64,000 bases of DNA from Rodentibacter abscessus (GCF_047160095.1 NZ_AP038785.1:1302001-1366000), one strand, 5' to 3'; positions 8,889 through 17,939 are shown, counted from the stretch's first letter. Notes: a model not told the origin generated them from the letters alone. Program-made: numbers and translations.

Positions 8889-9292
8889 AATGAATTTACT
8901 CTTTGTTCAAAAGCGATAAATAAAGGCAAATATTGGCTCGTAATTTTCTGAAATTCCGTGTCAATCATTGCCTCATCATAAGTATGAACAGTAAGATTAC
9001 GGCTTTTAATCATTTCTAACCAAATTTCACCATGAGTAATCAGCCCTCGATTAAAAGCAATGCGTGTTGCAGACTTAGAACCGAAAAGCTCAGTCTCTCC
9101 CTCTTCTTTTAAAATATCCTGCATAAGTTTCCAAGCAAGTTCATGACAGATTTCAAAACTTTGGATTATACCTTTCTTAATAACTTCAATATCCGTATCT
9201 CTGTACTGTTCGACTTCATTAGATAAATAAGTTACTGATTTTTGATAGTTTTGAAAACGTTGTTTCCAACGAGCTTCTTGTAACACAGACAC
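8870..9292 (-). CDS. hepT: HepT-type HEPN toxin (HI0074 family)
   Basis: A 140-residue, mostly helical HEPN protein. Residues 98-105 read RNLTVHTY, an exact RX4HXY motif: Arg98 and His103 would form the RNase site and Tyr105 is the expected target of AMP transfer by MntA. Similar toxins cleave tRNA or mRNA when not neutralised. The order toxin then antitoxin with a short overlap is usual for this type VII system. It sits between nqrM and mnmA, genes that are near neighbours in related genomes, so the pair is probably an insertion. No autoregulatory DNA-binding domain is present in either protein. Confidence 0.88.
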   Translation of the reverse strand: MSVLQEARWKQRFQNYQKSVTYLSNEVEQYRDTDIEVIKKGIIQSFEICHELAWKLMQDILKEEGETELFGSKSATRIAFNRGLITHGEIWLEMIKSRNLTVHTYDEAMIDTEFQKITSQYLPLFIAFEQRVNSLCNSSV

Positions 9293-9328
9293 TCCTTTGA
9301 AATAGAGAAGTATTTTATCAATCTGAAT

Positions 9329-9589
9329 TTATTTTACTTCGTAGAATTGCGAATCATCATTTTTCTTTGTAAATTTTTGTTCATATTCAGATTTGGCTTG
9401 CTCATCACCTGCATCAAGTTTTGATTGAAGCGTATCGCAAGGTTTATCACAATCGCAGGCTTTGGCAATACCAAGTGTTGATAAACCACCGCAGCTGCCT
9501 TTCAAGCTTTGTTTTTTGATAATAAATCCGATGGACATCAATAAAATGATAGTAATGAATGCAATTAGCGTAAAAAATAAAGTTTGCAT
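9329..9589 (-). CDS. nqrM: Na+-NQR maturation protein NqrM
   Basis: An 86-residue protein with one N-terminal membrane helix (about residues 4-24) and four cysteines at 33, 45, 47 and 51 (GSCGGL, ACDCDKPC), the DUF539/NqrM signature. In Vibrio, NqrM delivers iron for the Fe centre held between NqrD and NqrE. It lies 5 bp downstream of apbE, the other factor needed for Nqr assembly, and both follow the nqr operon. The acidic, Lys-rich C-terminus has no recognised fold. Confidence 0.93.
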   Translation of the reverse strand: MQTLFFTLIAFITIILLMSIGFIIKKQSLKGSCGGLSTLGIAKACDCDKPCDTLQSKLDAGDEQAKSEYEQKFTKKNDDSQFYEVK

Positions 9590-9594
9590 AATTA

Positions 9595-10635
9595 TTATTC
9601 CTTTGTTTCCGTTAATTTTTTAAATGCCGATGACATTTTGGTTTCGAAGCCATGGGCTGTTTTGATAATTAAATAAATGGCAAGGTCATTTTTTTCGGCA
9701 ACTTCCATTGCTTTATCTTCACCAAGCACAAATAATCCGGTTGATAGACCGTCTGCCGTCATCGAAGTAGGTGCTAACACGGTGATTGATGCTAAATGAT
9801 GTTGAATCGGATAGCCTGTTTTCGGATCAATTTCATGGGCAAAACGTTTTCCGTTTTCTTCAAAATAAATACGGTAATCGCCTGAAGTCGCCATTGCCAT
9901 ATTATTTAAACCAATCACATTTTCGACCGCTCTTTCACCTGTCAAATTCGGTTTTTCAATGGCAATCCGCCATACTTTGCCTTCTGCATTTTTGCCTTTA
10001 GTACGAATTTCACCGCCGATTTCTACCATATAATGTTGCACATTTAATTGTTCAAGTTTATCTGCAACTTGATCAACACCAAAACCTTTCGCAATAGAAG
10101 AAAGATCAATATAGACTTGGGGGACGGATTTACTTAATGTTGGCTTTTTACCGCTGAGATCAAGTGTGATTTTATCAATACCAACCCAAGCCTGACGTTC
10201 TGCCAGTTGCTCCGGTGTAGGTTGCTGTTCAGGGCGTTTTTCCGGCCCGAATCCCCATAAATTCACAACCGGCCCGATCGTGACATCAAGTGAGCCTTCG
10301 GTAACTTTATTTAAATGGATCGCTTCAGAAAGCACTGTGGCAAAGTCTTGAGAAATTTCGATAGGCGTATTTACTTGAGTATTTTGATTGAAACGGCTTA
10401 ATTCGGAATCTTTGATGTAAGTGGACATTTTCGCGTTCACATCTTTCAGGATAGTTTCAATCTGTTTATGCGTATTCTGTGCATTTTCATTAACGGAGAC
10501 GTCATCAATATATTTTATATGATAAGTTGTTCCCATCGTTTTACCGCTGAGTGAAACCATTTCAGGATCTTTTTTACAAGCCGAAAGAGTGAACATTAAG
10601 GTAATAGTAACAAATCCGATTAATACTTTTTTCAT
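9595..10635 (-). CDS. apbE: FAD:protein FMN transferase ApbE (lipoprotein)
   Basis: A 346-residue periplasmic lipoprotein: signal peptide with lipobox TLSAC and lipidated Cys20. ApbE domain features include SGKTMGTTYHIKY, DLSSIAKGFGVDQVAD, VEIGGEIRTKG and the metal-binding stretch SMTADGLSTGLFVLG. ApbE attaches FMN from FAD to threonines of NqrB and NqrC, so it serves the operon just upstream. Between nqrF and apbE lie a terminator and a second strong hairpin (10656-10695) placed 21 bp before the start, so apbE-nqrM is probably expressed partly on its own. Confidence 0.95.
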   Translation of the reverse strand: MKKVLIGFVTITLMFTLSACKKDPEMVSLSGKTMGTTYHIKYIDDVSVNENAQNTHKQIETILKDVNAKMSTYIKDSELSRFNQNTQVNTPIEISQDFATVLSEAIHLNKVTEGSLDVTIGPVVNLWGFGPEKRPEQQPTPEQLAERQAWVGIDKITLDLSGKKPTLSKSVPQVYIDLSSIAKGFGVDQVADKLEQLNVQHYMVEIGGEIRTKGKNAEGKVWRIAIEKPNLTGERAVENVIGLNNMAMATSGDYRIYFEENGKRFAHEIDPKTGYPIQHHLASITVLAPTSMTADGLSTGLFVLGEDKAMEVAEKNDLAIYLIIKTAHGFETKMSSAFKKLTETKE

Positions 10636-10655
10636 TTATTTTTCCTAATAGACAA

Positions 10656-10695
10656 ATTACAGGCAAACTGACTTCTCAATCAGCTTGCCTGTAAT
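10656..10695 (-). promoter_or_regulatory. Long hairpin just upstream of apbE
   Basis: ATTACAGGCAAACTGA and TCAGCTTGCCTGTAAT can pair over 16 bp with one mismatch around an 8-base loop. On the minus strand it is followed by TTGTCTATT, a weak T tract, then the apbE ribosome binding site. It may be a partial terminator or attenuator that lowers apbE expression relative to nqr, or an RNA processing site. Confidence 0.55.
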
Positions 10696-10741
10696 TATTA
10701 TGATAATGAAACGTACTTGCTCATTCTATAAAATACTTTAA

Positions 10742-10779
10742 ATTTTGACCGCACTTCATAAAAAGTGCGGTCAATTTTT
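10742..10779 (-). terminator. Terminator of the nqr operon made of inverted uptake sequences
   Basis: GACCGCACTT and AAGTGCGGTC, two uptake sequences in inverse orientation, form a perfect stem around the loop CATAAA. Flanking A and T runs complete a rho-independent terminator 23 bp after the nqrF stop codon. Confidence 0.85.
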
Positions 10780-10801
10780 ATGACGTTTTGATTAACTAAA
10801 A

Positions 10802-12037
10802 TCAACCGCCGAAATCATCTAATAAGATGTTTTCATCTTCAACGCCTAAGTCTTTCAACATTTTAATTACTGCGGCGTTCATTACCGGAGGCCCACACAT
10901 ATAGTATTCACAATCTTCCGGCGCTTCGTGATTTTTCAGATAGTTCTCATAAAGCACATTGTGGATAAAGCCTGTGTAACCATCCCAGTTATCTTCCGGT
11001 AATGGGTCAGATAAGGCAACATGCCAAGTGAAGTTCGGATTTTCAGCTTGAAGCTGATCAAAGTCTTCCACATAGAACATTTCACGTTTAGAACGCGCAC
11101 CATACCAGAATGAAATTTTGCGTTTAGAGTGTAAACGTTTTAATTGGTCAAAGATATGTGAACGCATAGGCGCCATACCGGCCCCACCACCGATAAAGAC
11201 CATTTCCGCATCGGTATCTTTTGCGAAGAATTCACCGAACGGACCGGAAATCGTGACTTTATCACCTGCTTTTAATGACCAAATGTAAGAGGACATTTGA
11301 CCCGGAGGCGCATCCGGTTGACGAGGAGGAGGCGTTGCAATACGCACGTTAAGCATAATAATGCCTTTCTCTTCCGGATATGAAGCCATTGAATAAGCAC
11401 GGATAATATGTTCGTCCACTTTTGAAACATAGCGCCATAAATCATATTTATCCCAATCTTCATGGTATTCTTCGGGAATATCAAAGTCTTTATAGTTCAC
11501 CACATGTGGTTCCGCTTCAATTTGAATATAACCACCGGCACGGAACGGAACTTCTTCGCCTTCAGGAATCGCCAATTTAAGTTCTTTGATAAAAGTAGCT
11601 TTATTGTCGTTGGAAATAACGGTGCATTCCCATTTTTTTACACCAAAGATTTCTTCCGGAAGTTCTACTTCCATATTGCCTTTCACGTTTACTTGGCAAG
11701 CTAAACGATAGCCTTCTTTGGCTTCACGTTTATTGATGTGGGAAAGCTCGGTCGGGAGAATTTCGCCACCGCCGCTTTTTACTTTCACTACACATTGACC
11801 GCAAGAGCCACCGCCGCCACAGGCAGAAGAGACGAAGATCCCTTTGCTTGCCAATGCGCCTAATAATTTGCCGCCGGCAGGTAAGGTGATCGCCTTTTCA
11901 GGATCATCATTAATACCGATGGTAATATCACCTGAATCCACAAGTTTCGATTTCGCAAATAAGATGATTGCAACTAACACCAATACGATAACCGTAAATG
12001 CGGCAATACCGAGTGCAAGAATTACTGAATCGCTCAT
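10802..12037 (-). CDS. nqrF: Na+-translocating NADH:quinone reductase subunit F
   Basis: The 411-residue electron-entry subunit. It has one N-terminal membrane helix (about 5-28), a plant-type 2Fe-2S domain with Cys73, Cys79, Cys82 and Cys114 (SACGGGGSCGQC, RLACQV), then a ferredoxin-reductase domain with the FAD motif RAYSMASYP and NADH-binding FIGGGAGMAPMRSH. It oxidises NADH in the cytoplasm and passes electrons via FAD and 2Fe-2S to NqrD/E. It ends YMCGPPVMNAAV...LDDFGG, as in the family. It is last in the operon, 12 bp after nqrE. Confidence 0.97.
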   Translation of the reverse strand: MSDSVILALGIAAFTVIVLVLVAIILFAKSKLVDSGDITIGINDDPEKAITLPAGGKLLGALASKGIFVSSACGGGGSCGQCVVKVKSGGGEILPTELSHINKREAKEGYRLACQVNVKGNMEVELPEEIFGVKKWECTVISNDNKATFIKELKLAIPEGEEVPFRAGGYIQIEAEPHVVNYKDFDIPEEYHEDWDKYDLWRYVSKVDEHIIRAYSMASYPEEKGIIMLNVRIATPPPRQPDAPPGQMSSYIWSLKAGDKVTISGPFGEFFAKDTDAEMVFIGGGAGMAPMRSHIFDQLKRLHSKRKISFWYGARSKREMFYVEDFDQLQAENPNFTWHVALSDPLPEDNWDGYTGFIHNVLYENYLKNHEAPEDCEYYMCGPPVMNAAVIKMLKDLGVEDENILLDDFGG

Positions 12038-12049
12038 TGATTACACTCC

Positions 12050-12646
12050 TTATAATTGAATACCGGAAAAGGACATAAAGCCCAACGCCATTAAGCCAAC
12101 AGAAATAAAGGTAATACCCAATCCTTTTAGGCCTGCCGGAATATCCGCATATTTCATTTTTTCCGTTAAACCGGCAAGAGCTACGATAGCAAGCATCCAA
12201 CCTAAACCGGAGCCAAAACCATATACGATTGATTCAGGGAAGTTGTAATCACGTTGAACCATGAAAGACACGCCACCAAAAATCGCACAGTTTACCGCGA
12301 TAAGAGGTAAGAAGATCCCTAATGCGTTGTATAGTGACGGCATAAATTTGTCTAATACCATCTCTAAGATTTGTACTAAACCTGCGATAACGCCGATAAA
12401 GGTAATGAAGTTTAAGAATGATAAATCCACACCTTCAATTAACGCATTTTCTTTCAATACATTTGCATAAATTAATTGGTTGACTGGAACGGCAATCCCT
12501 AAAACGAAAGTTACTGCAATCCCTAAACCGAATGCGGTGGAAACTTTTTTTGATACCGCCAAGAAAGTACACATTCCTAAGAAAAAGGAAAGTGCCATAT
12601 TTTCAATGAAGACGGCCTTCACAAATAGGCTAATATAATGTTCCAT
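12050..12646 (-). CDS. nqrE: Na+-translocating NADH:quinone reductase subunit E
   Basis: A 198-residue inner-membrane subunit with six hydrophobic helices, homologous to RnfA and to the neighbouring NqrD. The segments FFLGMCTFLAVSKK and NCAIFGGVSF carry the paired cysteines that, with those in NqrD, hold an iron centre at the membrane mid-plane. It helps carry electrons across the membrane in step with Na+ export. It starts MEHYISLFVKAVF and is 3 bp downstream of nqrD. Confidence 0.97.
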   Translation of the reverse strand: MEHYISLFVKAVFIENMALSFFLGMCTFLAVSKKVSTAFGLGIAVTFVLGIAVPVNQLIYANVLKENALIEGVDLSFLNFITFIGVIAGLVQILEMVLDKFMPSLYNALGIFLPLIAVNCAIFGGVSFMVQRDYNFPESIVYGFGSGLGWMLAIVALAGLTEKMKYADIPAGLKGLGITFISVGLMALGFMSFSGIQL

Positions 12647-12649
12647 TGA

Positions 12650-13276
12650 TTATTTCTCCTGTTGCTCCGGTTTCCATGTTCTTAATCCCCAGATTACAAA
12701 TCCGATGATGAAGAATGCACTTGGTGCAAGTAGGAATAAACCGTTTGCTTGGTACCAACCACCATTTTGAATCGTTTCAAAAATAGTGATACCGAATAGT
12801 TTGCCCGAGCCGATAAGTTCACGGAAGAAGGCGACAATAATTAACATTGCACCATAACCTAAACCGTTACCGATACCATCCACAAAACTTTCAAGCGGTG
12901 GTGATTTCATTGCATAAGCTTCAGCACGACCCATTACGATACAGTTAGTAATAATCAAACCAACGAAAACCGAAAGCTGTTTGGATAAACCATAAGCATA
13001 GGCTTTCAAAATTTGGTCAACCACGATTACCAATGAAGCAATAATAGCAAGTTGCACGATAATACGAATGCTATTTGGAATATAGTTACGGATCAATGAA
13101 ACAAAGAGATTTGATAAACCCGTTACTAAGGTTACCGCAATTGCCATTACAAATGCGGTTTCTAATTTTGTTGTGACTGCCAATGCAGAACAAATGCCGA
13201 GAATTTGTAATGCAATCGGATTGTTTTTCGCCACAGGGGCTAACAACAGATCTTTTAAATTTGTTTTTCCAGACAT
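12650..13276 (-). CDS. nqrD: Na+-translocating NADH:quinone reductase subunit D
   Basis: A 208-residue inner-membrane subunit with six helices. LQILGICSALAVTTK and TNCIVMGRAEAYAM contain the cysteines that pair with those of NqrE around the shared iron centre, and they fit the inverted-topology relation of NqrD and NqrE. The start overlaps the end of nqrC by one base, consistent with coupled translation. The C-terminus is charged (RTWKPEQQEK). Confidence 0.97.
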   Translation of the reverse strand: MSGKTNLKDLLLAPVAKNNPIALQILGICSALAVTTKLETAFVMAIAVTLVTGLSNLFVSLIRNYIPNSIRIIVQLAIIASLVIVVDQILKAYAYGLSKQLSVFVGLIITNCIVMGRAEAYAMKSPPLESFVDGIGNGLGYGAMLIIVAFFRELIGSGKLFGITIFETIQNGGWYQANGLFLLAPSAFFIIGFVIWGLRTWKPEQQEK

Positions 13277-14010
13277 TAGTTTGCTCCTGCTTGAAGTTTT
13301 TCAAGATATTTACTAAAGCCGTTAGCACTGAACCAATAGTCGAAAGTACCTTGAACACCGTTACCGGTTAGGGTTGCACCGGATAAACCGTCAATACTGT
13401 GTTCATCTTTCGGAGCTTGACCTTTCACAATGCGAATCGCCGGTTTATGTTGCTCGTCAAATAATTTTTTACCTTTAAATAAACCTGCCCAATTCGGGTT
13501 TTCAATTTCACCACCAAGTCCCGGAGTTTCTCCATGTTGGTAGTAAGTTATACCGTTAATGGTGTTTCCGTCCGGCTGAACAGAGACTAAACCGTACATT
13601 ACAGACCATAAACCGGTACCGTAAATCGGTAAAATCACTTGTTGGGTTTGCCCTTGCTCATCTTTCACAAGATACACTTCGGCAGTTTTGGCACGAGTGC
13701 GGATTCGTGCTTTATCTTCATCAGCCGGTATTGCCAGTAAGCTTTCGTCGGCTTGTTGAACATACTCACCGCTGTTTAAATCAACAAAACGTGGTTCAAT
13801 AAACTTCGCGTAGGTCTCTTTTACATTTGTTTTTTCTTGTAAAAGACCTGCTACGTTTAAGATATTTTTTTGTTTATCGAGTAATTTTTGTTCTTCTTGT
13901 GCCGGTTTTAACATTACCGCAGAACCTGCAACAATAACGGAACAAACTAAACTCAATAGCAACACAACAAGAATTGTGCCGCCTACACTGTCTTTATTAA
14001 ACTTAGCCAT
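13276..14010 (-). CDS. nqrC: Na+-translocating NADH:quinone reductase subunit C
   Basis: A 244-residue subunit with one N-terminal membrane helix (about 10-33) and a periplasmic FMN-binding domain. The covalent FMN site is Thr213 within SGAT (GLSGATLTGNGV), the ApbE target motif. It passes electrons between the NqrD/E iron centre and NqrB. It overlaps nqrB by 8 bp and nqrD by 1 bp, so these subunits are translationally coupled. Confidence 0.97.
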   Translation of the reverse strand: MAKFNKDSVGGTILVVLLLSLVCSVIVAGSAVMLKPAQEEQKLLDKQKNILNVAGLLQEKTNVKETYAKFIEPRFVDLNSGEYVQQADESLLAIPADEDKARIRTRAKTAEVYLVKDEQGQTQQVILPIYGTGLWSVMYGLVSVQPDGNTINGITYYQHGETPGLGGEIENPNWAGLFKGKKLFDEQHKPAIRIVKGQAPKDEHSIDGLSGATLTGNGVQGTFDYWFSANGFSKYLEKLQAGAN

Positions 14011-15238
14011 TTGTTCTCGCTCTCCGACGTTTGATATTTGCTTGAACTACGAGGTAGTCAAAAATCGGTGCAAATAGATTTGCAAATAAAATCGCTAACA
14101 TCATACCTTCCGGATATGCCGGGTTTACAGTACGAATTAGCACCGCCATTACGCCGATTAATGCGCCATACCACCATTTACCCGTGTTAGTAAAAGAAGC
14201 GGAAACAGGATCAGTCGCCATAAACACCATACCTAATGCAAAACCACCTAAAACAAGATGCCAATGCCAAGGCATTGAGAACATTTGGTTAGTTTCGGAA
14301 CCAATAAGATTAAATAGGGTTGAAGTTGCGATCATACCGATCATTACACCGGCAATAATACGCCACGCTGCAATACGGGTGAATACAATGATTGCACCAC
14401 CAATTAAAATGGCTAATGTGGAAACCTCGCCCATTGATCCCGGAATATTACCGATAAACGCATCCATCCAAGTAATCGGCGTGCCGCTTACTGCGTGTTG
14501 TAAAGCACCTTGACCACCTTGAGACCATTGAGAAAGTGCCGTTGCACCTGAGAAACCGTCTGCGGCAGTCCATACCAAATCACCGGAAATTTGTGCCGGA
14601 TAAGCAAAGAACAGGAAGGCGCGACCTGCAAGTGCAGGGTTCATAAAGTTACGGCCAACGCCACCAAAGATTTCTTTTGCAACAACAATACCGAAACTGA
14701 TACCTAAAGCGGCTTGCCATAATGGTAATGTCGGTGGAACGATTAAAGCGAAAAGAATGGTAGAAACGAACATTCCTTCATTTACTTCGTGACCACGTAC
14801 AACAGAGAATAATAATTCCCAAACCGTACAAACGGTGAACACGACCAAGTAAATCGGAAGGAAGAAAATCGCACCTAACGCCATTTTACTACCCCAGCCT
14901 GCATTCAGGCTTAGATCTAAGCCCAAACCGTTCGCTAGTGCATAATGCCAATCGTCTGCGATTAATTGTTCTAAATTACCTAATTGATTTAACGCAGGAA
15001 TCGCTTGGTTACCCACATTGTACATCCCGTAGAAAATAGCAGGGAATAATGCGAGGAAAACCGTGATCATCATACGTTTTGAGTCTAACGCATCACGAAC
15101 GTGCGTGTTTTTGTGCGTTACCGTACCCGGTGTATAAAGCAAGGTGTAAATCGATTCAAAGATCGGATAAAGCTTGCTGTATTTACCACCTGGTAAAAAC
15201 GCGGGTTCCATTTTTTCAAAAAGATTTTTTAAACCCAT
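14003..15238 (-). CDS. nqrB: Na+-translocating NADH:quinone reductase subunit B
   Basis: The 411-residue, roughly ten-helix core subunit through which Na+ is thought to pass. It carries FMN on a threonine in SGAT (about residue 233, in ADGFSGATALSQ) attached by ApbE, and binds riboflavin. The stretch EIFGGVGRNFMNPALAGRAF is a family signature. It starts MGLKNLFEKMEPAF, 2 bp after nqrA ends, and it overlaps nqrC. Confidence 0.97.
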   Translation of the reverse strand: MGLKNLFEKMEPAFLPGGKYSKLYPIFESIYTLLYTPGTVTHKNTHVRDALDSKRMMITVFLALFPAIFYGMYNVGNQAIPALNQLGNLEQLIADDWHYALANGLGLDLSLNAGWGSKMALGAIFFLPIYLVVFTVCTVWELLFSVVRGHEVNEGMFVSTILFALIVPPTLPLWQAALGISFGIVVAKEIFGGVGRNFMNPALAGRAFLFFAYPAQISGDLVWTAADGFSGATALSQWSQGGQGALQHAVSGTPITWMDAFIGNIPGSMGEVSTLAILIGGAIIVFTRIAAWRIIAGVMIGMIATSTLFNLIGSETNQMFSMPWHWHLVLGGFALGMVFMATDPVSASFTNTGKWWYGALIGVMAVLIRTVNPAYPEGMMLAILFANLFAPIFDYLVVQANIKRRRARTNG

Positions 15239-15240
15239 TT

Positions 15241-16584
15241 TTAACCTTCCTTCTCAATCTTATCCAATACTTGACGCAAGATTGAACCGTATTCATATTT
15301 GCCCGGGCAAACGAATGAACAAAGTGCTAAATCTTCTTCATCCAACTCTAAACAACCTAATGCTTGAGCACCATCTGTATCTCCGGCAATTAAATCGCGT
15401 AATAACAATGTTGGTAAAATATCCAACGGCATTACGCGCTCATAATTGCCAATTGGCACCATTGCACGCTCGCCACCATTTTCCGAGGTCGTAAAATTGA
15501 ATAATTTTTTACCGAAATGACCTAATACGGTACGGGTAATGGAATATTTATTTGGTTGCGGAGTGATCCAACCGAAAAATTCTTTTTCATTACCTTCGGC
15601 AATCACCGACACTTGCAATGCGTAACGACCTAAATAGTCATGCGCACCTTTTGCCGTGTTACCACAAAGCACAGAACCGGAAATGACTCGATTTTCACCC
15701 GCAATTAGTTCATCTTTAGTTAATTGAGAAAGATTTGCACCGATCACCGTACGCACTAAACGAGGTTCTTTTACCTGCGGACCGGCAAGTGAAATAACAC
15801 GTTCTACGTAAAGTTCGCCACTCGTGAATAATTTACCGATAGCAATGACATCTTGGTAATTAATATGCCATACGGTTTTTTGTGCACCGACAGGGTCAAT
15901 AAAGTGAATATGTGTTCCAACAAGACCGGCCGGATGTACACCACCGAAATCATGAATTTCAAGATTTGATAAATCCACTGTTGGAATATTCGTGTCGCCG
16001 GCTTTACATAAACGCAACGGTTTAGACGGGAATAAACGGCTTAGTACGGTTAAACCATTGGTGAAATCTTGCCAATGTTCTTTTAACACTACCTCAGGAT
16101 CGGCAGCCAACGGATTCGTATCCATCGCGTTTACGAAGATAGAAGAAGGTTCGCTTTCAATCGCCGGAATTTTGCTGAACGGACGAGTGCGCAATGCAGT
16201 CCATAATCCTGATTCTACAAGGTTTTGTTTTACTTGTTCGGAAGAAAGCGTATTGAGTTCATCTGCATTATATTTCGCAAAAGTGATCTGTTCATCACCT
16301 TTCACATCAATTACCACAGATTGTAATACACGTTTTTCGCCACGATTAATTGCTGTGATAGTACCGCTTGCAGGGGCTGTGAAAACCACACCCGGATTTT
16401 TCTTGTCTTCAAAAAGTACTTGACCTTTCTTAACAGTATCACCTTCGCGCACCTTCATAGAAGGACGCATCCCCACATACTCCTCACCAAGAATCGCAAC
16501 CTGATTCACAACATTACCGTTGTGGATTACTTGTGCCGGTTTTCCTGCAATAGGAAGATCCAAGCCTTTTTTAATTGTAATCAT
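15241..16584 (-). CDS. nqrA: Na+-translocating NADH:quinone reductase subunit A
   Basis: A 447-residue soluble, membrane-attached subunit, structurally like the RnfC/Nqo1 group but without their Fe-S and nucleotide sites; it contributes to the quinone site with NqrB. I start it at 16584 (MITIKKGLDLPIAGKP), the family N-terminus; seven more codons are open upstream. It contains VREGDTVKKGQVLFEDKKNPG (biotinyl-lipoyl-like fold) and ends YGSILRQVLDKIEKEG. It is first of six co-oriented nqr genes with gaps of 0-12 bp. Confidence 0.97.
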   Translation of the reverse strand: MITIKKGLDLPIAGKPAQVIHNGNVVNQVAILGEEYVGMRPSMKVREGDTVKKGQVLFEDKKNPGVVFTAPASGTITAINRGEKRVLQSVVIDVKGDEQITFAKYNADELNTLSSEQVKQNLVESGLWTALRTRPFSKIPAIESEPSSIFVNAMDTNPLAADPEVVLKEHWQDFTNGLTVLSRLFPSKPLRLCKAGDTNIPTVDLSNLEIHDFGGVHPAGLVGTHIHFIDPVGAQKTVWHINYQDVIAIGKLFTSGELYVERVISLAGPQVKEPRLVRTVIGANLSQLTKDELIAGENRVISGSVLCGNTAKGAHDYLGRYALQVSVIAEGNEKEFFGWITPQPNKYSITRTVLGHFGKKLFNFTTSENGGERAMVPIGNYERVMPLDILPTLLLRDLIAGDTDGAQALGCLELDEEDLALCSFVCPGKYEYGSILRQVLDKIEKEG

Positions 16585-16909
16585 ATTGTTTGCACTACTT
16601 TTCAAGGTTAAAAATATGATTGCAAATAAGCAAACTTAAATGCAATCTCGTGTTTGAGCGTGACAGAGAACACTTTAATCATCAAAGCATTAACCGCTGA
16701 CACATAAATAAAAAAACTCAAATCGGCTCAATTTTTCAACAAGCGAAGTAATATATGCTTATCAAAAAATTAGAAATATAAAATTTAAAGCGCCTCATTC
16801 TAGCGAAAATTGACTTTTCATTCCACTTTAACCCACACATTTTGTGAAAAAATTGTGAACTTTTTAAGAAAATACACCTAAAGGACTAGAAATCGGAAAC
16901 GGCATAAAC
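16585..16909. other. Intergenic region upstream of nqrA
   Basis: AT-rich 325-bp stretch that should carry the nqr promoter. The only clear structure is an inverted repeat, GATTGCA (16618-16624) and TGCAATC (16641-16647), 16 bp apart, which could be an operator. No gene is evident. Confidence 0.4.
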
Positions 16910-17221
16910 CTATCGCCCTACTCCCATACAATTGGGTGAAATCGGGAAGGATTCTCCCCGCTTTTCCCATTCTTCTTTTGTGTAAAGATGAAGAGCCAAT
17001 GCGTGAATGCCATTTTTTAAATCGTCAGAAAACAATTGATAGAGTTTTTGATGACGTTGTACTTTGCCCACGTCGATGAAAGCATCACTTACAATGACCA
17101 ATTTAAAATGAGAATCGGCACCTTTTCCCGAACTATGCAGATGGCTTTCATTTTCCACGGTTACAAAGTGCGGTTGAAATTCGGCGTGAATTTTATCTAG
17201 CAATTCTTGCTGTTTTGACAT
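16910..17221 (-). CDS. bolA: BolA family transcriptional/iron-sulfur trafficking protein
   Basis: A 103-residue BolA-family protein. It has the class-II KH-like fold core with SESHLH-like NESHLHSSG, SHFKLVIVSDAF, RHQKLYQLFSDDL and HALALHLYTKEEWEK, and ends SPNCMGVGR, matching E. coli BolA rather than the shorter IbaG. BolA pairs with monothiol glutaredoxins in Fe-S handling and affects cell shape and stress responses. The preferred start is the second of two adjacent ATGs (17221), with GGAG 9 bp upstream. It is divergent from yajG, as in other gammaproteobacteria where bolA and yajG are neighbours. Confidence 0.9.
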   Translation of the reverse strand: MSKQQELLDKIHAEFQPHFVTVENESHLHSSGKGADSHFKLVIVSDAFIDVGKVQRHQKLYQLFSDDLKNGIHALALHLYTKEEWEKRGESFPISPNCMGVGR

Positions 17222-17314
17222 CATCAATCTCCAATAAAATTTGTAGATAAGGCTATACATTAGCTAGCAAGTTTGCAAGAATAGCACAGATTAATGCTAT
17301 TAATTGAGGAAATT

Positions 17315-17908
17315 ATGAAACTTACCAACAAAATCAAAGCATTCTCAGCAGTTATCGCTGCGATACTTTTTCTTATCGGCTGTCAAGCACCCTCAAACAC
17401 TTTAACATTCACACCACAGGCACCAACCGCATCAATGAATGTTAATCAAACAGCGGTTGTGTACGTAATGGCAAACGATGTGCGTGCTCAACCTGAAGTT
17501 TCCTTTTATGTGAAAAACGGTGAATTGGTTAAACTTAATGCTTCCCCGAGCGTCACGCAGTTATTTCAACAAGTAATGCAACAAAATTTGATAAGCAAGG
17601 GCTTTCGCATTGGACAAGCCAATAATTCAAATGCCGGCGTTACCGTTCAAATCAAAGACTTTTTTACCAATGTTGATCAGGGCAATCTACGCTATCACTT
17701 AACCGCTAAAATTCAAGTCGATGTGCTTGTGCAAGGTTCTACCGGAAATTACAGTAAAATTTTTAACGCGACCCGCTCGCAATCGGGCGCATTTAATGCC
17801 GATAATGATGAAATTCAAAAAGTATTGGGTGAAACTTTCAAAGATATTGTGAATAACATTTATCAAGATCAAGAGATCAGCCAAGCGATTAATCGGTACA
17901 GTCGCTAA
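17315..17908 (+). CDS. yajG: YajG family lipoprotein
   Basis: A 197-residue lipoprotein with a signal peptide and lipobox ending LIGC (Cys23). The rest (LTFTPQAPTASMNVNQTAVVYVMANDVR, split here: QTAVVYVMANDVRAQPEV) fits the YajG family of outer-membrane lipoproteins, whose function is unknown. Asn- and Gln-rich stretches run through it. The start at 17315 has GAGGA 8 bp upstream. It is divergent from bolA across a 93-bp promoter region and ends at a strong terminator. Confidence 0.85.
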   Translation: MKLTNKIKAFSAVIAAILFLIGCQAPSNTLTFTPQAPTASMNVNQTAVVYVMANDVRAQPEVSFYVKNGELVKLNASPSVTQLFQQVMQQNLISKGFRIGQANNSNAGVTVQIKDFFTNVDQGNLRYHLTAKIQVDVLVQGSTGNYSKIFNATRSQSGAFNADNDEIQKVLGETFKDIVNNIYQDQEISQAINRYSR

Positions 17909-17914
17909 TTCCAA

Positions 17915-17939
17915 TGGGGGCGATATCGCCCCTATTTTT
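17915..17939 (+). terminator. Terminator of yajG
   Basis: GGGGCGATATCGCCCC is a perfect palindrome followed by TATTTTTC, 8 bp after the yajG stop codon. Confidence 0.85.

Noticed and set aside
15992..16423. A 143-codon plus-strand frame within nqrA
   Set aside because: Shadow of nqrA in the opposite strand; no conserved sequence.
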